From contig NZ_JAHWGU010000004.1 of NCBI RefSeq assembly GCF_020873875.1, positions 248,001 through 312,000 on the forward strand: a stretch of DNA of 64,000 bases. The letters are read 5' to 3'. Within the stretch, counting starts at the first letter, position 1, and every line of letters starts with the position of its first letter. The position numbers and the translations under genes were made by a program. Shown here piece after piece: positions 56,201 to 64,000 of the stretch. The DNA is from Actinoplanes sp. DH11. GTDB lineage: Bacteria > Actinomycetota > Actinomycetes > Mycobacteriales > Micromonosporaceae. The notes under the pieces were generated by a model. That model saw only the letters and a program-made list of their open reading frames with translations. It was not told the origin of the DNA and ran no database searches.

Positions 56201-57616
56201 TCAGCGCCGGCGCAGCAGGATGTCCTTCACCTCGCGCAGCGCGGCGTCGACCTCGGCCTCGAAGTAGCCGTTCGGCACCAGGCCGAACTGCAGCATGTCG
56301 AGGTCGTTCTCGTTCACCGGCATCGGGCCGCGACCGGTCATCGCCTGCAGGATGCCCTCGAACAGCCGGTCCACCTGCATCGGGTCGTAACCGCTGCCGA
56401 ATCGCCGCGGCTGGAACGTGCGGCGCAGCTGGTCCACCCGGTGCAGCTCGCCACCGGGCTCACCCATCGGCGGGCCGAACTGCTGCGGCGGCGGGCCGTA
56501 GCCACCGGGAGCGCCACTCATCGGCGCACCGGGCATCGGCGAACCGGGCATCGCGGACGGCATCCCCTGGCCGGGCATCCCCTGGCCGCCGTAGCCACCA
56601 CGCGGGTCGCGGTCGGGCATCCGGATCTCGGCGGTCATGTCGGCCTTGCCGTGCCGGCCCGGCTCGAAACCGTCGTAGCCGCCAGCCTGGTCGTAACCAC
56701 CCTGGTCGTAACCGCCGCCCTGGTCGTACCGCGGCTGGTCGTAGCCACCCTGGTCGTAACCGGGGGGCGGGCCGGGACGCTGCGGGGGCTGCTGCTGGCC
56801 GTAACCGGGCTCGTCGTAACGCCCGTACGGGTCGGGCTGGGGCATCTGCTGCTGACGCTGCGGCATCTGCGGGGGCATCTGGGGCGGCATCATCCGGTCG
56901 TCACGCACCGGAGCGGGCAGGCGCTCGGTCGGCGGCGCCATCCGGGCCGCGGCCGGGTTCATCCCCGGGCCACCACCGGGCATGCCCTGGCCCGGCGGCA
57001 TGCCACGGTCCGGCATCCCCTGACCCGGCATGCCACGATCGGGCATCCCCTGGCCCGGCATGCCCTGACCCGGCATCCCGCGATCCGGCATCCCGCGATC
57101 CGGCATGCCACGGTCGGGCATCCCGCGGTCGGGCATGCCACGGTCCGGCATTCCCTGACCCGGCATGCCACGGTCCGGCATCCCGCCTCCCGGCGGCAGC
57201 TGAGCCATGCCCTGCGGACCGCCCATGCCCTGCGGAGCGCCCATGCCCTGGGGGCCGCCCATGCCCTGCGGGGCACCCATCATCCCCGGCGGCGGGCCCT
57301 GCGGAGCCTGGGGGACCGCTGAGAGGCCGCCACGCATCGAGTCGCGCAGCGGGTCGGGGGCCGGCCGGCCACCGCGCTCCTCGAACTCGGCGAGCTGGCG
57401 CTCCACGCGGTCCAGGTGCAGGTCGACCTGCCACTCGTCGTAGCCGCCGAAGCGCACCCGGAAGACGACGTCGTGCACCTCCTGCGCACCGACCGGCGGG
57501 CCCACCTGCTCACCGGCCAGGGTCGCCTCCACCCGGTCCAGGAACGCGTCGACCTCGTCGACCTTGTAGCCACGCCGTAACGCACGCCGCCGGAAACGCT
57601 GCCCCTGACTCGTCAC
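56201..57616 (-). CDS. DivIVA-like domain protein with long repeat-rich centre
   Basis: A 471-residue protein. The N-terminus has a DivIVA-type motif, FRRRALRRGYKVDEVDAFLDR, and the C-terminus has a second similar one, FQPRRFGSGYDPMQVDRLFEG. Between them, residues about 115-220 are tandem pentapeptides (GMPDR, GMPGQ), followed by Met/Pro/Gln and Gly/Tyr/Asp repeats (YDQGGYDQ). DivIVA proteins bind curved membrane and organise growth; a polar scaffold role is inferred. The GTG at 57616 has GGGAG 5 bases upstream. It lies just after rlmN on the same strand. Confidence 0.8.
   Translation of the reverse strand: MTSQGQRFRRRALRRGYKVDEVDAFLDRVEATLAGEQVGPPVGAQEVHDVVFRVRFGGYDEWQVDLHLDRVERQLAEFEERGGRPAPDPLRDSMRGGLSAVPQAPQGPPPGMMGAPQGMGGPQGMGAPQGMGGPQGMAQLPPGGGMPDRGMPGQGMPDRGMPDRGMPDRGMPDRGMPDRGMPGQGMPGQGMPDRGMPGQGMPDRGMPPGQGMPGGGPGMNPAAARMAPPTERLPAPVRDDRMMPPQMPPQMPQRQQQMPQPDPYGRYDEPGYGQQQPPQRPGPPPGYDQGGYDQPRYDQGGGYDQGGYDQAGGYDGFEPGRHGKADMTAEIRMPDRDPRGGYGGQGMPGQGMPSAMPGSPMPGAPMSGAPGGYGPPPQQFGPPMGEPGGELHRVDQLRRTFQPRRFGSGYDPMQVDRLFEGILQAMTGRGPMPVNENDLDMLQFGLVPNGYFEAEVDAALREVKDILLRRR
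56990..57185. repeat. 15-nt coding repeats (GMPDR/GMPGQ) in the DivIVA-like gene
   Basis: About a dozen 15-base units alternate between CCGGCATGCCACGGT-like and CCGGCATCCCCTGGC-like forms on the plus strand and encode GMPDR or GMPGQ pentapeptides. The phase is preserved, so copy-number change would lengthen or shorten the linker without a frameshift. Confidence 0.85.
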
Positions 57617-57653
57617 AACGTCTCCCACTCCGTCTGCTGGGACCTGCGCCCAG

Positions 57654-58832
57654 TCACTGTGCCACCTCCGCCTCGGCTGCGGCGCCCCCTGCGCTCGCTT
57701 GCGTCAGCTCGCCCGCGGCCAGCTGGCCGCATGCGCCGTCGATCTCCTGCCCCCGGGTGTCGCGGACCGTCGTCGAGACACCGGCCTCCCGCAGCCGGCG
57801 GACGAACTCGCGCTCGACCGGTTTGGGGCTGGCATCCCACTTGCTGCCCGGCGTCGGGTTCAGCGGGATGAGATTCACATGGGCCAGCTTGCCGCTCAGA
57901 AGACGGCCGAGCATGTCGGCACGCCAGGGCTGATCGTTTACATCCCTGATCAGGGCGTATTCGATGGAGACCCGACGGCCGGTCTGAGCCGCGTAATCAA
58001 ACGCGGCATCGAGCACCTCGGCCACCTTCCAACGCTGGTTGACGGGCACAAGCTCATCGCGCAGATCATCATCGGGGGCATGCAGGGACAGCGCAAGAGT
58101 CACCGAGAGCTGTTCGGCGATCAACCGGCGCATTGCCGGCACCAATCCCACCGTGGACACCGTGATGTGCCGTTGTGACAGGCCCAGGCCCTCCGGCGCG
58201 GGTGAGGTGAGCCGGCGCACCGCCTCGATCACCCGGGGGTAGTTGGCGAGCGGCTCGCCCATCCCCATGAACACCACGCGGGACAGCCGGGGCGGCGAAC
58301 CGGTGACCGCACCGGACGCGGCGACACCGGCGAGGTAGACCACCTGGTCGACGATCTCGGCCACCGACAGGTTGCGCGTCAGGCCCTGCTGGCCGGTCGC
58401 GCAGAACGGGCACGCCATACCGCAGCCGGCCTGGCTGGAGACACAGGCCGTCACCCGGTCGGGGTAACCCATCAGAACGCTCTCCACCAGGGCGCCGTCG
58501 TGCAGGCGCCAGAGCGTCTTGCGGGTCGCGCCGTCGTCGCAGGCCTGCTCCCGCAACGGGGTCAGCAGTTGCGGGAAGAGCTCGGCGGTGAGCCGCTCAC
58601 GGCTCTTCGCCGGCAGGTCGGTCATCGCCGAGGAGTCACGCACCAGGCGGCCGAAGTAGTGGGTGGAGAGCTGCTTGGCGCGGAAGGCGGGCTCACCGAG
58701 GCTCGCGACGGCGCTGGCGCGGGCGGCAAGATCCATGTCCGCGAGGTGCTTCGGCGGCATGCTGGGGCGACGCCGGGTGCTCACCGCGTCGGGCTGGTCT
58801 GGGCTGATCGGGATGACCGGAAGAATCGTCAT
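57654..58832 (-). CDS. rlmN: 23S rRNA (adenine(2503)-C(2))-methyltransferase
   Basis: RlmN is a radical-SAM enzyme methylating A2503 of 23S rRNA (and A37 of some tRNAs). The CxxxCxxC cluster motif is C137-GMA-C141-PF-C144, and the catalytic cysteine near the C-terminus is in [12 protein letters not shown] [18 protein letters not shown] and [10 protein letters not shown] are conserved. It has 392 residues, with a roughly 30-residue N-terminal extension and an Ala-rich tail. The family's usual neighbours frr and cdsA are just upstream. Confidence 0.96.
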   Translation of the reverse strand: MTILPVIPISPDQPDAVSTRRRPSMPPKHLADMDLAARASAVASLGEPAFRAKQLSTHYFGRLVRDSSAMTDLPAKSRERLTAELFPQLLTPLREQACDDGATRKTLWRLHDGALVESVLMGYPDRVTACVSSQAGCGMACPFCATGQQGLTRNLSVAEIVDQVVYLAGVAASGAVTGSPPRLSRVVFMGMGEPLANYPRVIEAVRRLTSPAPEGLGLSQRHITVSTVGLVPAMRRLIAEQLSVTLALSLHAPDDDLRDELVPVNQRWKVAEVLDAAFDYAAQTGRRVSIEYALIRDVNDQPWRADMLGRLLSGKLAHVNLIPLNPTPGSKWDASPKPVEREFVRRLREAGVSTTVRDTRGQEIDGACGQLAAGELTQASAGGAAAEAEVAQ

Positions 58833-58875
58833 GGCGTATCCAGTCTCCCACGCTCACGAAGTAGGTCACCCATAG

Positions 58876-60129
58876 CTAGCTCGGCATGATGATCGCGAAC
58901 AGCAGGTACGCCGTGGGGACCGCGAACAGGATCGAGTCCAGCCGGTCCATCAGGCCGCCGTGCCCGGGCAGCAGGTTGCTCATGTCCTTGATCCCCAGGT
59001 CGCGCTTGAGCATCGACTCGGCCAGGTCGCCGAGCACCGCCACCACCGCCATCACCGCGCCGAACAGCAGGCCCCAGTAGACCGGCACCTCGAGCAGGAA
59101 GAACAGCAGCGCGCTGCTGCCGATCGCGGCGGCCGTCACCGAGCCGGCGAAGCCCTCCCAGGACTTCTTCGGACTGATCCGTGGCGCCATCGGGTGCTTG
59201 CCGAGGAACACGCCGGCCGCATAGCCGCCTGTGTCGGAGAGCACCACGGCGACCAGGGTGCAGATCACCATCAGGGCGCCGTCCTCCGGGAAGACGAGCA
59301 TCGCCGCGAAACTCAGCAGGAACGGTACGTACACCGTGGTCAGCACAGTCGCGGTGAAGTCACGGCGGACCGCGGCGACGCCGTCGGCGAGACTCCACAG
59401 CACGGACGCGCCGATCGTCACGAGCAGGCCGACGAGCAGGGCGTCGGCTCCGCCGTACCACGCCAGGCCGGTCATCAGCGCCGACCCGGCGACAAGCGGG
59501 ACCAGCGGAACCTTGGCACCCGAACCGGCCAGCGCCTTGGACATCTCCCAGACGCCGATGCCGGACGCGACGACGAGCACCGCCAGCAGGGCGCGCCGCT
59601 CGATCAGCAGCGAGGCGAGGACCACCACACCCAGGCCGAGACCGACCCCGATGGCCGCCGGCAGGTTGCGCCCGGCACGCCCGCCGCCCGACTTCTGACC
59701 GCGGCCCGCGCGGCGGCGGCCCTTGGTGCCCTTCATCACGATGGGCTGGTCGGTGGTGGGCAGGTCGAGCACCGCGGGATCCTCGGCCGGGTCGGCCGGC
59801 GGGTCGTTCTGCTGGTCCCCGGCCGGATCGCTCGGCTGCTGCCAGGCGGGATTGCTCTGTTGCTGCCAGGCGGGATCGCTCTGCTGCTGCCAGGCGGGAT
59901 CGTCCGGCCAGGGCGGGCCGTTCTGCTGCTGCGCCTGCCAGCCGTTCTGCTGCTGCTGTGCCTGCCAGGCGGGGGCGCTCTGCTGCGGCGGCCAGGACTG
60001 TGGCGCCTGCGGGGTGCGGAAGTCCGCATACGGGTTGTCCGGCCCGTTCGGCGGGTCGTAGGGGGGCGGCGCCGACGAGTTCGCGTCGCCGCCGGGAGCT
60101 CGGCCGGCCCGGGGATCGAGGTAGGACAT
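58876..60129 (-). CDS. cdsA: Phosphatidate cytidylyltransferase
   Basis: CdsA makes CDP-diacylglycerol from phosphatidate and CTP at the membrane. The C-terminal two thirds hold about eight helices and the CDP-transferase signature SDTGGYAAGVFLGKHPM with KKSWEGFAGS. Residues 1-165 are a disordered cytoplasmic extension rich in Gln, Trp, Pro and Asp with repeated PAWQQQ units, followed by a basic GRRRAGRG segment. At 417 residues it is over 100 longer than E. coli CdsA because of this extension. Confidence 0.95.
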   Translation of the reverse strand: MSYLDPRAGRAPGGDANSSAPPPYDPPNGPDNPYADFRTPQAPQSWPPQQSAPAWQAQQQQNGWQAQQQNGPPWPDDPAWQQQSDPAWQQQSNPAWQQPSDPAGDQQNDPPADPAEDPAVLDLPTTDQPIVMKGTKGRRRAGRGQKSGGGRAGRNLPAAIGVGLGLGVVVLASLLIERRALLAVLVVASGIGVWEMSKALAGSGAKVPLVPLVAGSALMTGLAWYGGADALLVGLLVTIGASVLWSLADGVAAVRRDFTATVLTTVYVPFLLSFAAMLVFPEDGALMVICTLVAVVLSDTGGYAAGVFLGKHPMAPRISPKKSWEGFAGSVTAAAIGSSALLFFLLEVPVYWGLLFGAVMAVVAVLGDLAESMLKRDLGIKDMSNLLPGHGGLMDRLDSILFAVPTAYLLFAIIMPS

Positions 60130-60323
60130 CAGTGCTCGAACGACCTCGTGGACCGCGCCGTCATCTTGCGCAAGATCAAAGCCATCCCCTACGTGCCGTC
60201 GCCTGTTGTTCTCCCCCCGGACAGGAGTCGGACCCGAGCCTACTGCACAGCAACAGCCTTAACAGTGGTCGAGGTGGGCCGGTTCGGGCCCCCGGATCGG
60301 TGGTTTGTTCGGTACATACGAAA

Positions 60324-60356
60324 GCCCGGCCTCAGCACAAAGGCACAAGACCGGGC
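60324..60356 (-). terminator. Terminator after frr
   Basis: GCCCGG pairs with CCGGGC around a 21-nt loop, and the minus strand continues TTTCG. It starts 18 bases after the frr stop codon and ends the pyrH-frr unit before cdsA. Confidence 0.65.
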
Positions 60357-60373
60357 AGACGTACGGCTGGAAG

Positions 60374-60931
60374 TCAGACCTCGAGAAGTTCGGCTTCCTT
60401 GTGCTTGAGGAGCTCGTCGACAACCCCGACGTACTTGTGCGTCAGGTCGTCCAGCTCCTTCTCCGCGCGACGGCCCTCGTCCTCGCCGGTGTCGCCGTCC
60501 TTGACCAGCTTGTCCAGCTGGTCCTTGGCCTTGCGGCGGACGTTGCGGATCGAGACCCGGCCGTCCTCGGCCTTCCCGCGGGCCACCTTGATCATCTCGC
60601 GGCGCCGCTCCTCCGTCATCTGCGGGAGGTGGATGCGCAGCTGGGTGCCCTCGTTGTTGGGGTTGACACCGAGGTCGGAGTCGCGGATGGCCCGCTCGAT
60701 CGGGCCCAGCTGGGACGCGTCGTACGGCTTGACGATCACCATGCGCGGCTCCGGCACACCGACCGACGCCATCTGGGTGACCGGCGTGGGCGCGCCGTAG
60801 TAGTCGACCACGATCTTGGAGAACATCGCCGGGGTCGCCCGGCCGGTCCGGATCGCGGCGAACTCCTCCTTGGCGTGCTCGACCGCGCTGTCCATCTTCT
60901 CCTCGGCCTCGAAGAGGATTTCCTCGATCAC
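60374..60931 (-). CDS. frr: Ribosome recycling factor
   Basis: RRF separates ribosomal subunits after termination together with EF-G. The 185-residue length is exact for the family when translation starts at the GTG at 60931 ([13 protein letters not shown]). A longer in-frame reading from 60988 adds unconserved residues. The core motifs [34 protein letters not shown] and [14 protein letters not shown] are intact. It follows pyrH by 61 bases. Confidence 0.98.
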   Translation of the reverse strand: MIEEILFEAEEKMDSAVEHAKEEFAAIRTGRATPAMFSKIVVDYYGAPTPVTQMASVGVPEPRMVIVKPYDASQLGPIERAIRDSDLGVNPNNEGTQLRIHLPQMTEERRREMIKVARGKAEDGRVSIRNVRRKAKDQLDKLVKDGDTGEDEGRRAEKELDDLTHKYVGVVDELLKHKEAELLEV

Positions 60932-60992
60932 CGGCTCTTCTCGCCTCCTCGCTGTCTTCGGTGGTGCGGGATGTGGGGACGTGGGCACACGC

Positions 60993-61751
60993 TCACGCGG
61001 TGATGAGGGTGCCGATCCGCTCGCCCGCGCACGCGCGCACGATCGTGTCGTCGCCCTCCGCGCCGAAGACCAGCATCGGCAGCTTGTTCTCCTCGCAGAG
61101 GCTGAAGGCCGCCTGGTCGGCGACCCGCAGACCCCGCTGCAGCAGCTCCTGGAACGTGATGTTCTCGAGCTTCTGGGCGGTGGGGTCGATGCGCGGGTCG
61201 GCGGTGTAGACGCCGTCCACGCCGTTCTTGCTCATCAGCACCATGTCGGCGTGGATCTCCAGCGCACGCTGCGCGGTGACCGTGTCGGTGGAGAAGTACG
61301 GCATGCCGGCGCCGGCGCCGAAGATCACGACGCGGCCCTTCTCGAGGTGCCGGATGGCACGCAGCGGAATGTACGGCTCGGCGACCTGGGCCATCGTGAT
61401 CGCGGTCTGCACCCGCGTCTCGATGCCCTCCTTCTCCAGGAAGTCCTGGAGCGCCAGGCAGTTCATCACCGTGCCCAGCATGCCCATGTAGTCGGCCCGG
61501 TTCCGGTCCATGCCCCGCTTCTGCAGCTCGGCGCCGCGGAAGAAGTTGCCACCACCGACCACCACGGCCACCTGGATGCCGCGCCGGTTCACCGTCGCGA
61601 TCTGCCGCGCCAGCGACTGCACGACGTCGGGGTCGACGCCGACCGCGCCACCGCCGAACACCTCGCCGGAGAGCTTGAGGACGACCCGCCGTGGCCGCAT
61701 GGCCGGCGGGTTCTCGTCGACCGTGGCGGACTGCTCGGTCACCAATGTCAT
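60993..61751 (-). CDS. pyrH: UMP kinase
   Basis: PyrH phosphorylates UMP to UDP and belongs to the amino acid kinase superfamily. The P-loop-like [20 protein letters not shown], the [13 protein letters not shown] nucleotide region and [12 protein letters not shown] are all present. Length is 252 residues, including about 17 extra N-terminal residues. It sits between tsf and frr in the conserved rpsB-tsf-pyrH-frr cluster. Confidence 0.98.
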   Translation of the reverse strand: MTLVTEQSATVDENPPAMRPRRVVLKLSGEVFGGGAVGVDPDVVQSLARQIATVNRRGIQVAVVVGGGNFFRGAELQKRGMDRNRADYMGMLGTVMNCLALQDFLEKEGIETRVQTAITMAQVAEPYIPLRAIRHLEKGRVVIFGAGAGMPYFSTDTVTAQRALEIHADMVLMSKNGVDGVYTADPRIDPTAQKLENITFQELLQRGLRVADQAAFSLCEENKLPMLVFGAEGDDTIVRACAGERIGTLITA

Positions 61752-61793
61752 GAGACCCGCCTTTCCCTTCAGTTTCTGCAGGAGACCTTATGC

Positions 61794-61838
61794 GACGGGG
61801 AGGCCGGTCGCGTTATCGCGTACCCGACCTCCCGTGCC
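61794..61838 (-). terminator. Hairpin after tsf
   Basis: An imperfect stem of about 15 paired bases (ACGGGAGGTCGGGTACGCG against CGCGACCGGCCTCCCCGT) with a TTAT-type loop lies just beyond the tsf stop codon. It may terminate or attenuate transcription into pyrH. Confidence 0.6.
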
Positions 61839-61852
61839 ATTGCTGTGGTGCC

Positions 61853-62683
61853 TTACTCCTGGCCGACCTCGTACCGGACGAACCGGGTGACCTGGATGCC
61901 CGCCTCGTCGAGGATCTTCTTGACGGTCTTCTTGTTGTCGACGACCGACGCCTGCTCGAGCAGGACGAAGTCCTTGAAGAAGGAGTTCACCCGGCCTTCG
62001 ATGATCTTCGGCAGGGCCTGCTCCGGCTTGCCCTCCTCGCGAGCGGTCTGCTCGGCCACGCGACGCTCGGTCTCGACCGTCTCGGCCGGGACCTCCTCGC
62101 GGGAGAGGAACTTCGGCCGCATGGCGGCGATCTGCATGCCGACGCCACGGGCGTCCGCGTCACCGGCCTCGTCGGTCTTGCCGGTGTACTCCACCAGCAC
62201 GCCGACCTGCGGCGGGAGGTCCTGCGCCTTGCGGTGCAGGTAGACCGCGACGTTGCCGTCGAGGATCGTGAAGCGGTTCACGACGATCTTCTCGCCGATC
62301 TTGGCGGAGTACTCCTGGACGGTGTCGGCGACGGTCTTGCCGTCCTCCAGGGTCGCGGCGAGCAGCGCGGCGGCGTCGGCCGCCTTGTTCGCCTCGCCGA
62401 GCTTCACCAGACGGTCGCCGAGAGCGACGAAGTCCGGGGTCTTGGCGACGAAGTCGGTCTCACAGTTCAGCTCGAGCAGAGCCTTGCCGGAGTGCGCGAC
62501 GATGCCGTTGGCGGCGGTGCGGCCGGCACGCTTGCCGACGTCCTTGGCGCCCTTGATGCGCAGGAACTCGACGGCCTTGTCGAAGTCGCCCTCGGCCTCG
62601 TCGAGCGCCTTCTTGCAGTCCATCATGCCGGCACCGGTGAGGTCGCGGAGCTTCTTGACGTCCGCGGCGGTGAAGTTAGCCAT
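61853..62683 (-). CDS. tsf: Elongation factor Ts
   Basis: EF-Ts exchanges GDP for GTP on EF-Tu. The N-terminal UBA-like domain begins [19 protein letters not shown] followed by [11 protein letters not shown]. The EF-Tu-contacting TDFVAK motif is intact ([13 protein letters not shown]). The core domains continue to a C-terminal [13 protein letters not shown]. The 276-residue length is normal for actinomycetes. Confidence 0.99.
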   Translation of the reverse strand: MANFTAADVKKLRDLTGAGMMDCKKALDEAEGDFDKAVEFLRIKGAKDVGKRAGRTAANGIVAHSGKALLELNCETDFVAKTPDFVALGDRLVKLGEANKAADAAALLAATLEDGKTVADTVQEYSAKIGEKIVVNRFTILDGNVAVYLHRKAQDLPPQVGVLVEYTGKTDEAGDADARGVGMQIAAMRPKFLSREEVPAETVETERRVAEQTAREEGKPEQALPKIIEGRVNSFFKDFVLLEQASVVDNKKTVKKILDEAGIQVTRFVRYEVGQE

Positions 62684-62711
62684 GACTCTTCTCTCGATGT
62701 CAGTTCGGGAC

Positions 62712-62744
62712 TCGGCCGCCGCCGCGCGGAGCAGCGGCGGCCGA
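62712..62744 (-). terminator. Perfect 11-bp hairpin between rpsB and tsf
   Basis: TCGGCCGCCGC pairs perfectly with GCGGCGGCCGA around an 11-nt loop, in the 84-base gap after rpsB. No T-tract follows, so it is more likely an attenuator or stability element adjusting the S2/EF-Ts ratio. Confidence 0.6.
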
Positions 62745-62767
62745 AACGCACCTGGGACTTCGCCGAA

Positions 62768-63718
62768 TTACTCGGCGGGAACGGCCGCGACCGTCTCGGG
62801 CTTCTTCTCCTCGGCCGGAGCCTCGGCGGCGGGGGCGTCAGCAGCCGGAGCCTCGGCGGCCGGCGCGTCGACGGCCGGCGCGTCGACGGCGGCAGCCTCG
62901 GCGGCGGGAGCCTCGACGGCCTTCTTCTCGGCGCCCTCGTAGAGGTCGCGCTCCCACTCGGGGAGCGGCTCGCCGGCGGCGACGGTGCCCGGCTCGGGCT
63001 TCTCGTCGGCGTTGCCACGGCCCCGGCCGGACCGGGCGATCAGGCCGTCGGCCACGGCGGCGGCGATGACCTTGGTCAGCAGCTCGGCGGACCGGATGGC
63101 GTCGTCGTTGCCCGGGATCGGGAAGTCGACCTCGTCCGGGTCACAGTTGGTGTCCAGCACCGCGATGACCGGGATGCCCAGCTTGCGGGCCTCGTCGACC
63201 GCGATGTGCTCCTTCTTCGTGTCCACGACCCAGATCGCCGACGGCGTCTTGGTCATGTCACGCAGACCACCGAGGGTCTTGGTGAGCTTGGTCTTCTCAC
63301 GGAACAGCTGAAGGGTTTCCTTCTTGGTGTAACCCGCGGCGGTGCCGGTCAGGTCGCCGAGACCCTCCAGCTCCTTCATGCGCTGCAGGCGCTTGTACAC
63401 CGTCTGGAAGTTGGTCAGCATGCCGCCGAGCCAGCGGTGGTTCACGTACGGCTGGCCGACCCGGGTCGCCTGCTCGGCGATGGCCTCCTGAGCCTGCTTC
63501 TTGGTGCCGACGAAGAGGATGGTGCCACCCTCGGCGACGGTCGAGCGGACGTACGCGTACGCCTTCTCGATGTAGTCGAGCGTCTGGCGCAGGTCGATGA
63601 TGTAGATACCGTTGCGCTCGGTGAAGATGAAGCGCTTCATCTTCGGGTTCCAGCGCCGGGTCTGGTGCCCGAAGTGGACACCGCTTTCCAGCAGCTGGCG
63701 CATGGTCACGACGGCCAT
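62768..63718 (-). CDS. rpsB: 30S ribosomal protein S2
   Basis: S2 binds the 30S body-head junction. The family signatures [19 protein letters not shown], the [11 protein letters not shown] strand, [24 protein letters not shown] and [12 protein letters not shown] are intact. At 316 residues it is about 70 longer than E. coli S2. The excess is a C-terminal Ala/Pro/Glu/Val-rich tail (repeated PAAEAPA) typical of GC-rich actinomycetes. It heads the rpsB-tsf-pyrH-frr cluster. Confidence 0.98.
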   Translation of the reverse strand: MAVVTMRQLLESGVHFGHQTRRWNPKMKRFIFTERNGIYIIDLRQTLDYIEKAYAYVRSTVAEGGTILFVGTKKQAQEAIAEQATRVGQPYVNHRWLGGMLTNFQTVYKRLQRMKELEGLGDLTGTAAGYTKKETLQLFREKTKLTKTLGGLRDMTKTPSAIWVVDTKKEHIAVDEARKLGIPVIAVLDTNCDPDEVDFPIPGNDDAIRSAELLTKVIAAAVADGLIARSGRGRGNADEKPEPGTVAAGEPLPEWERDLYEGAEKKAVEAPAAEAAAVDAPAVDAPAAEAPAADAPAAEAPAEEKKPETVAAVPAE

Positions 63719-63730
63719 GGTGGGTCACTC

Positions 63731-63821
63731 CCCTGGTTCCCTGGTTGACACGCTCACCGGCGGTGAGCGTCCTGGCGCCCGGTCGGCGGCCACAGTTGGA
63801 CCCGGGATTCCGGGACCAGGG
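63731..63821 (-). promoter_or_regulatory. Potential structured leader of rpsB
   Basis: In the minus-strand transcript, CCCTGGTCCC (from 63821-63812) can pair with GGGAACCAGGG (63741-63731) with one bulged base. This closes a domain that contains a 9-bp hairpin with a 3-nt loop (63750-63770). The closing stem ends at the GGGGAG Shine-Dalgarno of rpsB. This geometry would suit translational autoregulation by S2; it is inferred from pairing only. Confidence 0.4.
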
Positions 63822-64000
63822 AGGGCCGTCGCCGGCGACGGGCCATCACCGGGGTGAATCGGCGAACGGCACGTGCGGAGGGCGCGCGAGGTCGACCGCC
63901 GAGGCGGTCGCCGTCGTCAAGCATACGCCAAGCGCCGCGGCCAGCCGGTCCGCCCTCGGCCGCCCCTCGTCCGGCTTGCGGTGCGGCTCCGGTCCGGCCC
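63822..64000. other. Region upstream of the rpsB leader, to the window edge
   Basis: It holds no confidently recognised gene. One minus-strand frame is open from the edge to a TGA at 63846-63848 with mostly G/C third positions (ending VPFADSPR). It could be the 3' end of another gene, but the translation is not recognised. A GCCGTCGCC/GGCGACGG(G)C inverted repeat lies at 63825-63844. Confidence 0.35.

Noticed and set aside
63846..64000. Possible 3' end of another minus-strand gene upstream of rpsB
   Set aside because: Only about 50 codons are visible and the peptide is unrecognised; the G/C bias at third positions alone is not enough.

Overview
The window looks like chromosomal DNA of a high-GC actinomycete. 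It is very GC-rich, with GTG starts and ATGA/GTGA gene overlaps. It carries actinobacterial families (DUF4439 ferritin-like, DUF4081-GNAT, DUF2631, long-form MapB, glycine/proline-rich IF-2, DivIVA-like proteins). Overall gene order resembles the Mycobacterium tuberculosis dapB-pepR-gpsI-rpsO ... glnA4/mapB ... gcpE-rip1-dxr ... rlmN-cdsA-frr-pyrH-tsf-rpsB stretch. My best guess is Micromonosporaceae (Actinoplanes-like). That placement is inference; no rRNA or marker search was possible.

Layout, left to right. 1-1.5 kb: a cut YcaQ/AlkX-type DNA glycosylase, a GNAT and a DCC-family thiol oxidoreductase. 1.5-2.6 kb: no gene, but simple repeats, a 27-nt inverted repeat and a 29/30-nt minisatellite. 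2.6-22 kb: mostly minus-strand housekeeping genes: an HTTM membrane pair, dapB, PAP2, an M16 protease, pnp, rpsO, ribF, truB, a MATE pump, a 31-codon small gene, nrnA-like DHH, rbfA, DUF503, a TRM11-like methyltransferase, infB, ylxR, nusA, rimP. 22-25 kb: a lipoprotein plus ferritin-like pair, a nucleotidyltransferase and map. 25-29 kb: a STAS antagonist convergent with a very large hybrid kinase/PP2C phosphatase/anti-sigma ATPase.

28.8-35.5 kb: a six-gene minus-strand operon (APC permease, glutamine-synthetase-like ligase, aldehyde dehydrogenase, SDR, two class-I amidotransferase hydrolases). It reads as a gamma-glutamylation route for an amine or amino alcohol and sits beside map, like M. 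tuberculosis glnA4-Rv2859c-aldC-Rv2857c. 35.5-36.7 kb: a gene-free, repeat-rich gap. 36.7-41.2 kb: a MerR regulator, a two-component system and an ABC-2 exporter. Then a TetR remnant, an LLM oxidoreductase, a double-PAS hybrid histidine kinase and a PadR regulator.

45.4-64 kb: a DUF4081-GNAT, an LPITG-anchored surface protein, the MEP-pathway block ispG-rseP-dxr, a YihY-like membrane protein, a phytoene-desaturase-like FAD enzyme, an MBL-Rieske fusion, a DUF2631 membrane protein, a repeat-bearing DivIVA-like protein, then rlmN, cdsA, frr, pyrH, tsf, rpsB with a potentially structured leader.

No rRNA, tRNA, CRISPR, IS element, prophage or att site was recognised. The most unusual items are the gamma-glutamyl operon with tandem hydrolases, the hybrid partner-switch regulator, the MBL-Rieske fusion, the tandem inverted-repeat iterons before the MerR gene, the 31-codon gene, and the several families of small intergenic repeats.
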